A stretch of DNA of 64,000 nucleotides from an uncultured Sphingomonadales bacterium (lineage in GTDB: Bacteria > Pseudomonadota > Alphaproteobacteria > Sphingomonadales > Rhodothalassiaceae). Shown here one piece after another: positions 45,675 to 55,305 of the stretch (position 1 is the stretch's first letter; the number at the start of each line of letters is the position of its first letter). The notes beneath the pieces were generated by a model. That model was not told where the DNA came from and did no database searches. It saw only the letters and a list, made by a program, of their open reading frames with translations. Position numbers and translations under genes: made by a program. The DNA is taken from assembly GCA_947499155.1 (NCBI GenBank), contig CANMND010000001.1, forward strand, positions 248,001 through 312,000, given 5' to 3'.

Positions 45675-47765
45675 ATGAGTATTGTCGATAACTTGGAATA
45701 CACTGTGGGTACGGCAACAAACGAATTAAGTACAAATATCATATCTGTGGCTAGTCTTTGTAGCCCATATAAAATTCAATATATAAGTCCAAATATAATA
45801 TTTCTTACAGGTTATAACGCGGAAAGATTCTCTGGTAACGAGAATTTTTGGCTCGAAAGTATACATCCAGATGACAGATTTATCTTCAAATCTGAACTAG
45901 AATCCATAATAAATTATGGAAATGACAGTATTAATTACAGATTTAGACACAGAAATGGAAATTATATAAATTTAAGTAGTTCATTCAAGGTTACAAAATC
46001 AATAGATAACAATAATAGCCTGATAATATGCAGCACCACTTCAAAGGAAGAAAACACCGAATTTATAAATATTAGGCATTTCAGTCAAATGCTAGCCAAA
46101 CACACATCAGATCCTATCTACATCACGGATACGATGGGATATATAAAATGGGCGAATCAAAGTTTTCGCAAATTATTCCAGTCGTCAGACAACGAGAATT
46201 TGTCCAACGCACATATTTCATCCTTTGATATTTCTGATGATAGTGCAACGGTCCAACAATGGCGCCATCTTCTGACAGGAAATGAATGGAGCGGGACATC
46301 CGAAAAGGTAACCCGAAATGGCAAAGTGATAGCCGTGCAGGAATCCATCACTCCCTATGCAGGCATCAATGGTATCCCAACTGAATTTGTTGGCATTATC
46401 ACAGTCAGAAACTCATCCCGGACTGAGCCTGACCAAGAGTATGTCCGGACTTCAATGGTTGATCCGCTGACAGGATTGCTAAGCGCCAGTAATTTTCAGA
46501 CTGCCGCAAACAAGATGTTCTCTCGTGCTGTAGCAGCACATGCCAATATATTTTGTGCTGTCACCAAACTGTGTAACTACGGAGACATTGAAACATTACT
46601 GGATGACAAGGATGCAGATGAATTATTGAGGGTCGTATCCTTGCGCATGCGTAATCATTTGAACCACGATCACCTCATAGGACATTTTGGGGATGGTGTG
46701 TTTGTTACTCTTGGGCCATCTCTTGCAACAAACGTAGAGCAGATTGACACAATTTTCAGTCTGCTGTCAGTGCCTGTAAAAATAAATGGCCACGCTATCG
46801 CACTTACTGTGAAAACAGGATTCGCACGCGACAAGGCATATAAGTCATCATTTTCGAACCTGTATTTGCAGGCAAAAAAAGCGTTGGAACACATCGAGTT
46901 CAAGCCGGACGGTCTGTTTTTGGAATACACAAAAAGCAACCTGGACGCTCGTCGTAGCAGTGCAAGCATTCGCCAATCGCTAAAATATGCTGCACAAAAA
47001 AACCAGTTATACCTCCTTTTTCAGCCTATTATTTGTGCAAAAACCAGATCGACATTATCGGTAGAAGCCCTGGTACGCTGGACACACCCCAAATACGGAA
47101 CCCTTTCACCAGACCGCTTCATTCCCATTGCAGAAGAAACCGGGGATATTATTGCAATTGGCAACGAAGTATTAGATATGGCTTGCCGTCATTTATCCAT
47201 GTGGCGCAAGACTGGCCTCTATAAAGGACGCATGGCAATAAACGTCTCTGCCATCCAGCTTCGTGACGAATCATTCTCTAAAAATCTGATAAATGTTATC
47301 GAAAAATATGATCTTTCGCCAGAAGACATTGAGATCGAATTGACGGAGACCGCTCTGATTGAGGAAAACGATGATACCGTCAAAGCTCTAATAAGTTTAC
47401 ATGATAAAGGATATAGATTTATTTTGGACGACTTCGGCAAAGGTCATTCCAATTTCAATTATCTTACGATCATTCCAATTGCCAAAATCAAAGTAGATCG
47501 CCAATTCATTCAAAAGTCGTTCTGCAGAAAGAAGAGCTGGGTTGTATTGAAAAATCTGGTCAACCTTGCGCGAGACCTGGGCTGCCGCATCCTTGGAGAA
47601 GGGGTGGAGACCGAAGACACCTTCCATTTTTTACAAGATCTGAATTTTGATGAGATGCAAGGATTCCATTTTGGAAGGCCTATGGCTCCAGAAAAATTTG
47701 TCGAATATCTTGGCCATAGTGAACAGAGCAATCCGGATGATCTCCTCTCCGTCCAAGCCTTTTGA
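45675..47765 (+). CDS. PAS-GGDEF(degenerate)-EAL cyclic-di-GMP phosphodiesterase
   Basis: 696 residues from the ATG at 45675 (GGGAG seven bases before). Two PAS regions lie within about 1-115 and 135-250. The GGDEF domain (about 255-415) has FGDGVF where the active GGDEF loop should be, so it is probably inactive. The EAL domain (about 425-685) keeps the key residues: VEALVRW, AINVSAIQL, ELTETALIE, LDDFGKGHSNF, KVDRQFI, EGVETE and MQGFHFGRP. It should therefore hydrolyse c-di-GMP. The 5' third of the gene is strikingly AT-rich. Confidence 0.9.
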   Translation: MSIVDNLEYTVGTATNELSTNIISVASLCSPYKIQYISPNIIFLTGYNAERFSGNENFWLESIHPDDRFIFKSELESIINYGNDSINYRFRHRNGNYINLSSSFKVTKSIDNNNSLIICSTTSKEENTEFINIRHFSQMLAKHTSDPIYITDTMGYIKWANQSFRKLFQSSDNENLSNAHISSFDISDDSATVQQWRHLLTGNEWSGTSEKVTRNGKVIAVQESITPYAGINGIPTEFVGIITVRNSSRTEPDQEYVRTSMVDPLTGLLSASNFQTAANKMFSRAVAAHANIFCAVTKLCNYGDIETLLDDKDADELLRVVSLRMRNHLNHDHLIGHFGDGVFVTLGPSLATNVEQIDTIFSLLSVPVKINGHAIALTVKTGFARDKAYKSSFSNLYLQAKKALEHIEFKPDGLFLEYTKSNLDARRSSASIRQSLKYAAQKNQLYLLFQPIICAKTRSTLSVEALVRWTHPKYGTLSPDRFIPIAEETGDIIAIGNEVLDMACRHLSMWRKTGLYKGRMAINVSAIQLRDESFSKNLINVIEKYDLSPEDIEIELTETALIEENDDTVKALISLHDKGYRFILDDFGKGHSNFNYLTIIPIAKIKVDRQFIQKSFCRKKSWVVLKNLVNLARDLGCRILGEGVETEDTFHFLQDLNFDEMQGFHFGRPMAPEKFVEYLGHSEQSNPDDLLSVQAF

Positions 47766-47925
47766 CTGAACGATGTCATAGAGAACACTTGGCATATACA
47801 GGCAGTCGATGCGGCCAGGAGAGAGGCCTGTCGCTGCTCGGCAAAGCATGTTGGACTTGACGGGCAGAGTTGCAAAGGCAAGGCTGACTGAACCGTAGCG
47901 TCTGCATCAATCAGGGTTGTTGACA

Positions 47926-48828
47926 ATGCCACACGACCACAGCCACCCTCACCAACATCATTCCGCCCAGGTCGATACGCGCAATGAACGGCGCACATTC
48001 TGGGCCATGATCCTGATAGCGAGTTTCGTCGGTGTGGAAGTAGCAGGCGGCCTGATTTCCGGCTCACTGGCTCTCCTCGCTGATGCCGGACATATGGTGA
48101 CCGATGCAGCAGCTCTCGCACTCGCCTGGTCCGCCTTCCGGCTCTCACAACGGCCACACAGCCGGGCCAAAACCTATGGTTATTACCGCTTTGAGGTGAT
48201 CGCTGCCTTTCTTAACGGCCTTGCCCTACTGGGTCTGGTCATCTGGATCGTCTGGGAAGCCCTGAGCCGCTTTTATACGCCGGTCCCTGTCATGGGCCTG
48301 CCCATGTTGGGGGTGGCAGTCGTCGGCCTAATCATAAACCTGGTCGCCTTTCGCTTGCTGCACGGTGCAGATCGCGACAATCTCAATATAAGTGCCGCCC
48401 TTTGGCATGTAGTGGGAGATATTCTGGGTTCGGTCGCAGCCATCATCGCCGCACTGGTTATTATGGCGACAGGCTGGACGCCCATCGACCCCTTGTTATC
48501 CCTGTTTGTCGCACTGCTTCTTGTCCGCGCTGGCTGGTCCCTTACGAGGCGAACACTGCATATTCTCATGGAAGGGGCGCCGGAACATATTGATCTTGGC
48601 GACCTGCGCCAGCGCCTCAGGACCGCCATCCCCCAAGTAACCGATGTTCACCATCTCCATGTCTGGTTGTTGACGGCAGAACGCCCGATGCTCACTGTTC
48701 ATATTGAAATATCCAATATGTCTGATTCAGCAGATGTTCTGACGCGCGCAAAGGCTCTTCTCGCGGAAGATTACGGCATTACCCATTCCACGATTCAGAT
48801 CGAATTTGATGGCTGCGCAGACGCATAA
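47926..48828 (+). CDS. Cation diffusion facilitator (zinc-type) exporter
   Basis: 300 residues from the ATG at 47926. A His-rich cytoplasmic N-terminus (MPHDHSHPHQHHS) precedes six transmembrane helices. The metal-site motifs are HMVTD in the second and HVVGD in the fifth helix, the pattern of zinc exporters such as ZitB/CzcD. The C-terminal cytoplasmic domain (VTDVHHLHVWLLT) is complete. It complements zinc uptake by ZnuD elsewhere in the window. Confidence 0.92.
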   Translation: MPHDHSHPHQHHSAQVDTRNERRTFWAMILIASFVGVEVAGGLISGSLALLADAGHMVTDAAALALAWSAFRLSQRPHSRAKTYGYYRFEVIAAFLNGLALLGLVIWIVWEALSRFYTPVPVMGLPMLGVAVVGLIINLVAFRLLHGADRDNLNISAALWHVVGDILGSVAAIIAALVIMATGWTPIDPLLSLFVALLLVRAGWSLTRRTLHILMEGAPEHIDLGDLRQRLRTAIPQVTDVHHLHVWLLTAERPMLTVHIEISNMSDSADVLTRAKALLAEDYGITHSTIQIEFDGCADA

Positions 48829-48840
48829 AGGCATTCGTAT

Positions 48841-50397
48841 TCAGTCCGTGTCATCGCCGCGCTGCTCCCAGTCAGTCCGATAAAGGTCAAAGCGTCGATC
48901 CTTCAGATTCGTGACGGTTCCTGAATTTCGTGCCCGAACCAGATCATCCAGATGGAGATCGGCAAACGCCACTGTTTCCACATTCGGCGTTGTGTCTGCG
49001 GCTATGCCATCGCGGGCAAAGGGGAAATCACAAGGCGTCAGAACACAACTTTGTGCATATTGGATATCCATATTCTCCACATTGGGCAGATTCCCCACAT
49101 TGCCGGCCATCACCACATAAGCCTGATTTTCAATAGCCCGCGCCTGAGCACAATAGCGAACGCGCAAATAGCTTTGCCGTTCGTCGGTACAAAAGGGTAC
49201 GAACAGAATCAAGGCCCCCTGATCCACCAGCCGCCGTGCCTGCTCTGGAAACTCGCTGTCATAACAGATCATCACGCCGATCATGCCGCAATCGGTCGGA
49301 ATCGCCTCCACCTTGTTGCCACCCTTCATATTCCACCAGAAACGCTCATTAGGGGTGGGGTGGATCTTGTCCTGAACATGAACAGCGCCGTCACGCAAGA
49401 ACACATAAGTGATGTTCTTAATATCCCCATTGGCCACCCTCACAGGCGTCGATCCGCCAATGATATTGATATTGTAGCGCATGGCCATGTCGCGCATGGT
49501 ATCGCGAAAGCGTTCCGCATAAAGGGTTAGGGCCTCAATCCCTTCTTGTGGGCTAAGCTTTTCTGGTTCGGCAGACAAAAGCTGCAATGTGAAAAGCTCC
49601 GGAAACACCACAAAATCTGCGTGATAATCGCTCGCCACATCTGTGAAGTACGCTATATTATCGATGAATTCTTCAAAGGATTTAACCGCCCGCATCTTAA
49701 GCTGCACTGTCGCCACCCGCACCGGGCGAGTGCCTGTACGCTGACGGTTTATTCCGCGCGTTTCTTCCGTGTCGGGAATATCGGGATTTCGCCATTCCAT
49801 CAAGACGGCAAAGCCCATGCTTTCGACATCACCGGGCAGGTAGTTTTTCAAGATAGTGACCGGCTCGAATCTGTTGCGTAACTGAAACCCGATTACCGGG
49901 TCCCGCACCGTGCGTTCTTGCACCGCCTTCAGATAAGATTCAGGCGTTGGAAAACGGCGATGGCGCTTTTTATAGCCCGGCATGCGTCCAGCGAACACAA
50001 TGCCCTTCAGACGTAGGGATGCGGTCAGTTTTTTGCGCGCATCATATAGTCTCTGCCCAATTTTGAGGCCACGGGCATCGGGGTCAACCGCCACTTCCAT
50101 GCCGTATAAAACGTCGCCGTCAGGATCATGCCGCGATGCGAAGCCATTGCCGGTTATTTCTGCCCAACTATGAGGGCGCTTGGCCACATCTTCCATAATT
50201 CTGAAAGTGAGGCACACGCCGACAATTTTGTCTTCATAAAAAGCAACAAACTGCCCTTCCGGAAATCGGCTTAACGGCCCGCGCAGATGTTCAGGCGACA
50301 GACCCAGTGTTGCCGGATAAATCTTTTTCAGCAGGGCGACAATGGCTGCAATATCGCCAAATGCAGCCTGTCTTACAAAAAGTGTTCTTTTTTCCAT
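48841..50397 (-). CDS. GNAT acetyltransferase fused to nitrilase-family hydrolase
   Basis: 518 residues. Residues 1-190 are a GNAT domain (VDPDARGLKIGQRLYDARKK is the CoA loop). Residues about 225-500 are a carbon-nitrogen hydrolase with the Glu-Lys-Cys triad Glu267 (FPELFT), Lys344 (DKIHPTPNE) and Cys378 (MICYDSEFPE). The fusion occurs in several bacterial phyla; its substrate is not known. Gap to the convergent CDF gene is 12 bp. Confidence 0.88.
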   Translation of the reverse strand: MEKRTLFVRQAAFGDIAAIVALLKKIYPATLGLSPEHLRGPLSRFPEGQFVAFYEDKIVGVCLTFRIMEDVAKRPHSWAEITGNGFASRHDPDGDVLYGMEVAVDPDARGLKIGQRLYDARKKLTASLRLKGIVFAGRMPGYKKRHRRFPTPESYLKAVQERTVRDPVIGFQLRNRFEPVTILKNYLPGDVESMGFAVLMEWRNPDIPDTEETRGINRQRTGTRPVRVATVQLKMRAVKSFEEFIDNIAYFTDVASDYHADFVVFPELFTLQLLSAEPEKLSPQEGIEALTLYAERFRDTMRDMAMRYNINIIGGSTPVRVANGDIKNITYVFLRDGAVHVQDKIHPTPNERFWWNMKGGNKVEAIPTDCGMIGVMICYDSEFPEQARRLVDQGALILFVPFCTDERQSYLRVRYCAQARAIENQAYVVMAGNVGNLPNVENMDIQYAQSCVLTPCDFPFARDGIAADTTPNVETVAFADLHLDDLVRARNSGTVTNLKDRRFDLYRTDWEQRGDDTD

Positions 50398-50590
50398 TCA
50401 ATTCACCCGACCTGCTTTCTGACCTGTCGATTATAAATCTCTGCGCACAGACTAGCGTACTCAACACGTCAGAACCGAGACTTTATTGTGACACATTGCG
50501 CTTCTCGAATGGTGCCGCTAGTCTTTCCCAAAGAAACACGGCGCAGACGAAACGGGGATTGTGCCGAAAAGACGATAAAGGGGATATCGC

Positions 50591-52903
50591 ATGCGTTTCA
50601 CGCTGCTTCTGCCGTTACTGATTCTGACCACCAGTGTCTTCGCCCATCCTGTCCATCAGACCAAGTCGGGCCACCAGGACAAATTCCGCCAGATGGACGA
50701 GGTCTGGCCTACTCCTACAACATATCGCACGGGATCAGGCGCACCAGGCCATGAATATTGGCAGCAGCAGGCTGATTATAAAATCAGGGTCGCAGTTGAT
50801 GAGACGACACAGATCCTGACCGGGTCTGAGACAATTACTTATCATAACAATGCCCCCGACACCTTGAAATATCTGTGGCTGCAACTGGATCAGAATCGCT
50901 TTGCCAAGCATTCCAGTGCCTGGGCCACTCTCACACAGGCGTCCAAAGAAAGTCTGGGCATGAATGCCCTGCGTATGATGATGATCGCGGACAAGGACGA
51001 ACTGGGGCACAAAATTCTGTCGGTCAAGGGTGCAGACGGCACAGATCTTCCCTTTGTCATCAATGACACGGTCATGCGTATCGACCTGCCACAACCGCTA
51101 AGGGGCGGCACGGCCATTACATTTTCCATCGACTGGAATTATCAGATTCCTGAAGGCAAGGCCTTGAGCGCCCGTGGCGGCTGGGAATATTTTGAAGAAG
51201 ACGACAATTATCTTTTCTTTATCTCCCAATGGTTTCCTCGCATGGTCGCCTATACTGACGTCGATGGCTGGAACACCAAGGGCTTCCTGGGACGGGGAGA
51301 ATTTACACTGGAATTTGGTGACTATGACGTGGAGATCACCGTACCGGCTGACCATGTCGTTGCATCCACCGGTATTCTGCAAAATTCCGATGACGTCCTC
51401 AGCCGTACCCAGATCAATCGACTGGAAAAAGCAGCAAATGCAAAAAAGCCGGTCTTTATCGTGACTAAAGGCGAAGCCCTCAAAGCCCAGAAGAAAAAAT
51501 CAACCGATACCAAAACCTGGCATTTCACAGCAGAAAATGTCCGTGATTTCGCTTTTGCCACCAGTCGCAAATTTGTCTGGGACGCACAAGGACATAAAGA
51601 ACGTGATGGCCGCACGGTTATGGCCATGTCCTTTTACCCTGAAGAGGGCATGCCGCTTTGGGACAAATATTCCACGGAAGCCATTCTGCAAACCCTCGAT
51701 ACCTATGGGCGGATGACCGTTCCCTATCCATATCCTGTGGCAATCTCCGTCAATGGACCCATAGGCGGCGGCATGGAATATCCCATGATCACCTCCAACG
51801 GTCCACGCCCGGAAAAGGACGACACCTATTCAAGGCGCGCCAAATACGGCCTCATCGGCGTTGTGATCCATGAAATCGGCCATAACTGGTTTCCGATGAT
51901 CGTCAATTCCGACGAACGCAACTGGACCTGGATGGATGAAGGCCTGAACTCGTTCCTGCAGTTCATCGCTGAGCAGGAATGGGAAGAAGACTACCCGTCA
52001 CGACGGGGCCATGCAGTTGATATCATCGACTATATGATCTCACCCAATCAGGTGCCGATCATGACCCAGTCGGAATCGATCCTGCAATTTGGCAATAATG
52101 CCTATGGGAAGCCCGCCATCGCGCTCAATATCCTGCGTGAAACGGTCATGGGACGCGAAAATTTCGATTTCGCCTTCCGTGAATATGCCGAGCGCTGGTG
52201 GTACAAGCGCCCGCAACCGGCGGATTTCTTCCGCACCATGGAAGACGCCAGCGGCATTGATCTGGACTGGTTCTGGCGCGGCTGGTTTTACACAACTGAT
52301 CATGTGGATATTTCCATCGACAAGGTAACGCTCGCCACCATCAACACCAAAGACCCTGATGTCGAAGCCAAATGGAAGCGCGACCAGAAAGCGGCAGAAC
52401 CCCGTTCCATCACCGCCCAGCGCAATGACGGCATGACAAGGCGTACGGACAAGGACCCGTCCCTGCTTGATTTTTATAACGAGAATGACGAATTCACTGT
52501 CTCCCCCAAGGACCGCGAGGCCCATGACAAGCTGATGAAGGACATGGAGCCATGGGAGAAAGAGCTTCTGGCTTTGGGCACTAACCTCTATTTCGTCGAT
52601 TTCAGCAATCATGGCGGGCTTGTGATGCCCTTGCTTTTGCAGATCACCTATGGCGACGGGACAGTGGAAAATCAGAAAATCCCGGCTGAAATCTGGCGAA
52701 CCAACCAGAAAAACGTCACGAAACTGATTGTTACTGACAAGACAATTTCGGCCATAGCCCTCGACCCCAACCGGGAAACCGCCGACGCGGACGAGCATAA
52801 TAATTACTGGCCAAGGAAACCTGTCGAAACGCGGCTGGAGCTGTTCAAGCGTAAAATCGAACCCAATCTGATGCAGAAAATGAAGGGTGGTAGTAAAGAA
52901 TGA
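50591..52903 (+). CDS. Secreted M1-family metallopeptidase, first copy
   Basis: 770 residues with a signal peptide (cleavage after VFA, about residue 18). The gluzincin motif HEIGH (His427, Glu428, His431) with Glu450 eighteen residues later (WTWMDEG) identifies an M1 zinc aminopeptidase. The exopeptidase motif GGMEYPMI is present before it. It should trim oligopeptides outside the inner membrane. Its last 254 codons are nearly identical in DNA to the next gene. Stop and next start overlap (ATGA). Confidence 0.93.
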   Translation: MRFTLLLPLLILTTSVFAHPVHQTKSGHQDKFRQMDEVWPTPTTYRTGSGAPGHEYWQQQADYKIRVAVDETTQILTGSETITYHNNAPDTLKYLWLQLDQNRFAKHSSAWATLTQASKESLGMNALRMMMIADKDELGHKILSVKGADGTDLPFVINDTVMRIDLPQPLRGGTAITFSIDWNYQIPEGKALSARGGWEYFEEDDNYLFFISQWFPRMVAYTDVDGWNTKGFLGRGEFTLEFGDYDVEITVPADHVVASTGILQNSDDVLSRTQINRLEKAANAKKPVFIVTKGEALKAQKKKSTDTKTWHFTAENVRDFAFATSRKFVWDAQGHKERDGRTVMAMSFYPEEGMPLWDKYSTEAILQTLDTYGRMTVPYPYPVAISVNGPIGGGMEYPMITSNGPRPEKDDTYSRRAKYGLIGVVIHEIGHNWFPMIVNSDERNWTWMDEGLNSFLQFIAEQEWEEDYPSRRGHAVDIIDYMISPNQVPIMTQSESILQFGNNAYGKPAIALNILRETVMGRENFDFAFREYAERWWYKRPQPADFFRTMEDASGIDLDWFWRGWFYTTDHVDISIDKVTLATINTKDPDVEAKWKRDQKAAEPRSITAQRNDGMTRRTDKDPSLLDFYNENDEFTVSPKDREAHDKLMKDMEPWEKELLALGTNLYFVDFSNHGGLVMPLLLQITYGDGTVENQKIPAEIWRTNQKNVTKLIVTDKTISAIALDPNRETADADEHNNYWPRKPVETRLELFKRKIEPNLMQKMKGGSKE
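52129..52890 (+). repeat. Near-identical tract in M1 peptidase copy 1
   Basis: This 762-bp tract matches 54438-55199 with eight mismatches that I could count by eye, six of them silent. Upstream of 52129 the two genes differ strongly. The sharp edge is typical of gene conversion. Confidence 0.9.
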
Positions 52904-55206
52904 TGGGACGTGGATTTCTCGCCCTCTTTGCCATAGGTATCGCATCTGTGGCATTCGCCCACCCGGTGCTTCAGACCAAATCCGGCCATCAGGACAAGTT
53001 CCGCCAGATGGATGAAGTCTGGCCCACACCGACAAAAACCCGTGCAGCGTCTGGCGCACCAGGCCATGAATACTGGCAGCAGCATGTGCGCTATGACATT
53101 GATGTTACCCTTGATGACAAAGGCCACCGCATAGATGGGCGCGTCAATATCGCGTATGAGAACCACTCACCGGACACCCTGACTTATCTGTGGCTGCAAT
53201 TGGATCAAAACCGTTTCAAGCAGCATTCCTTCTCTCAGACAACCCATAGCGAGCCATTTGACAGCGGCCTCTCCATGGCCCGTCTGCGTGAGATCACCAC
53301 GGTTAATAACAGCCGTTTTGGTTATGATATCAAATCGGTTACCGATACCGCAGGTTCGGCTATGTCGCACCAAATCGTTGATACCATGATGCGGGTGGAT
53401 CTGCCCCACCCCCTTAAGCCGGGGGAAGTGGCGGAACTTGTGGTCACCTATGGCTTTGATGTGGTCTCTGCCAGTGAGGTCTCCAATCGGTCAGCTTATG
53501 AAATCCTTGATGATGGCAGTCCCAACTATTTCATCGCCATGTGGTATCCACGCATGGCGGCCTATACGGACTATGGCGGGTGGATCACCAAAAACTTTCT
53601 CTATGCCGAGCCTGCCCTTGAATTTGCAGACTTTTCTGTCGCCATCACAGTGCCGGACAGTTACATCATCTCCGCCACCGGCACATTAAAGAACCCTGAT
53701 GACGTCCTGACAAACACCCAAAAACAGCGACTGGAACAGGCAAAAGAGGCTAACAAGCCCATTTTCATCATCACACCGGATGAGGCTGCGGCCAATACTA
53801 CAAAAAAAGCAACTGGAACCAGAACCTGGCAATTCGGGGCGGAAATGGTGCGTGATTTTGCCTTTGCCGCCAGCCCTGCGTTCATCTGGGATGCGAAAGG
53901 CTACCAGTCTGATGATGGCCGCACCATAATGGCGCACTCTCTTTATCCTAAAGAAGGCATGCCGCTCTGGGACAAATATTCGACCGAGGCGATCATACAG
54001 ACTCTTGAGACCTATGGGCGCATGGCTGGCGAATACCCTTACCCCCACGCCACATCCATCAATGCCCCAATCCGGTCCGGGATGGAATATCCCATGCTGG
54101 CCGCCAACGCGCCGCGCCCTGAAAAAGACGGTACCTATTCACGGCGCACCAAATATGGGCTGATTGGCGTTGTGATCCATGAAGTCGGTCACAACTGGTT
54201 CCCAATGATCATAAATTCCGACGAACGCCACTGGCTGTGGATGGACGAAGGACTGAACTCATTCCTTGATGAACTGGCAATTCGGGAATGGGAGCCAAAC
54301 GTTCCAGCCGTTAACAGCGAGCCGCATGATCTTGCCCAACGCATGACGCGGGCGCATCAGCAACCAATCATGACCCAGGCGGATGCTTATATAAATCGTG
54401 GCACCACGGGTTATGCCAAGGTGACTGCGGCACTGACTATCCTGCGTGAAACGGTCATGGGACGCGAAAATTTCGATTTCGCCTTCCGCGAATATGCCGA
54501 ACGCTGGTGGTACAAGCGCCCGCAACCGGCGGATTTCTTCCGCACCATGGAAGATGCAAGCGGCATTGATCTGGACTGGTTCTGGCGCGGCTGGTTTTAC
54601 ACAACTGATCATGTGGATATTTCCATCGACAAGGTAACGCTCGCCACCATCAACACCAAAGACCCTGATGTCGAAGCCAAATGGAAGCGCGACCAGAAAG
54701 CGGCAGAACCCCGTTCCATCACCGCCCAGCGCAATGACGGCATGACAAGGCGTACGGACAAGGACCCGTCCCTGCTTGATTTTTATAACGAGAATGACGA
54801 ATTCACTGTCTCCCCCAAGGACCGCGAGGCCCATGACAAGCTGACGAAGGACATGGAGCCATGGGAGAAAGAGCTGCTGGCTTTGGGCTCTAACCTCTAT
54901 TTCGTCGATTTCAGCAATCATGGCGGGCTTGTGATGCCCTTGCTTTTGCAGATCACCTATGGCGACGGGACAGTGGAGAATCAGAAAATCCCGGCTGAAA
55001 TCTGGCGAACCAACCAGAAAAACGTCACGAAACTGATTGTTACTGACAAGACAATTTCGGCCATAGCCCTCGACCCCAACCGGGAAACCGCCGACGCGGA
55101 CGAGCATAATAATTACTGGCCAAGGAAACCTGTCGAAACGCGGCTGGAGCTGTTCAAGCGTAAAATCGAACCCAATCTGATGCAGAAAATGAAGGGTGGG
55201 GAATAA
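52900..55206 (+). CDS. Secreted M1-family metallopeptidase, second copy
   Basis: 768 residues, same layout as the first copy: signal peptide (cleavage after AFA), HEVGH (His427, Glu428, His431) and Glu450 (WLWMDEG), with RSGMEYPML before it. N-terminal 512 residues are diverged paralogue sequence; from ILRETVMG onwards only two substitutions (Met to Thr, Thr to Ser) separate the two proteins before the last few residues. Divergence near the catalytic cleft and between residues 475 and 512 suggests a different peptide preference. Confidence 0.93.
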   Translation: MMGRGFLALFAIGIASVAFAHPVLQTKSGHQDKFRQMDEVWPTPTKTRAASGAPGHEYWQQHVRYDIDVTLDDKGHRIDGRVNIAYENHSPDTLTYLWLQLDQNRFKQHSFSQTTHSEPFDSGLSMARLREITTVNNSRFGYDIKSVTDTAGSAMSHQIVDTMMRVDLPHPLKPGEVAELVVTYGFDVVSASEVSNRSAYEILDDGSPNYFIAMWYPRMAAYTDYGGWITKNFLYAEPALEFADFSVAITVPDSYIISATGTLKNPDDVLTNTQKQRLEQAKEANKPIFIITPDEAAANTTKKATGTRTWQFGAEMVRDFAFAASPAFIWDAKGYQSDDGRTIMAHSLYPKEGMPLWDKYSTEAIIQTLETYGRMAGEYPYPHATSINAPIRSGMEYPMLAANAPRPEKDGTYSRRTKYGLIGVVIHEVGHNWFPMIINSDERHWLWMDEGLNSFLDELAIREWEPNVPAVNSEPHDLAQRMTRAHQQPIMTQADAYINRGTTGYAKVTAALTILRETVMGRENFDFAFREYAERWWYKRPQPADFFRTMEDASGIDLDWFWRGWFYTTDHVDISIDKVTLATINTKDPDVEAKWKRDQKAAEPRSITAQRNDGMTRRTDKDPSLLDFYNENDEFTVSPKDREAHDKLTKDMEPWEKELLALGSNLYFVDFSNHGGLVMPLLLQITYGDGTVENQKIPAEIWRTNQKNVTKLIVTDKTISAIALDPNRETADADEHNNYWPRKPVETRLELFKRKIEPNLMQKMKGGE
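54438..55199 (+). repeat. Near-identical tract in M1 peptidase copy 2
   Basis: Partner of 52129-52890, offset exactly 2309 bp with no gaps. Ends nine bases after the shared AAAATGAAGGGTGG, just before the two stops. Confidence 0.9.
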
Positions 55207-55305
55207 AAATCTGCTGTATCGTTACTGCGGCTAAATGATTGCACAAATGACGCGCTTTAGTCCGTCAGACTGGCAAGCAGACGCAAGCAACAAGGAACAG
55301 GCACC

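Noticed and set aside
52040-53059. 339-codon open frame antisense to the M1 peptidases (also 54259-55107)
   Set aside because: It mirrors the codon structure of the M1 genes; its recurrence in both copies only reflects the duplicated tract. No start context or protein features.
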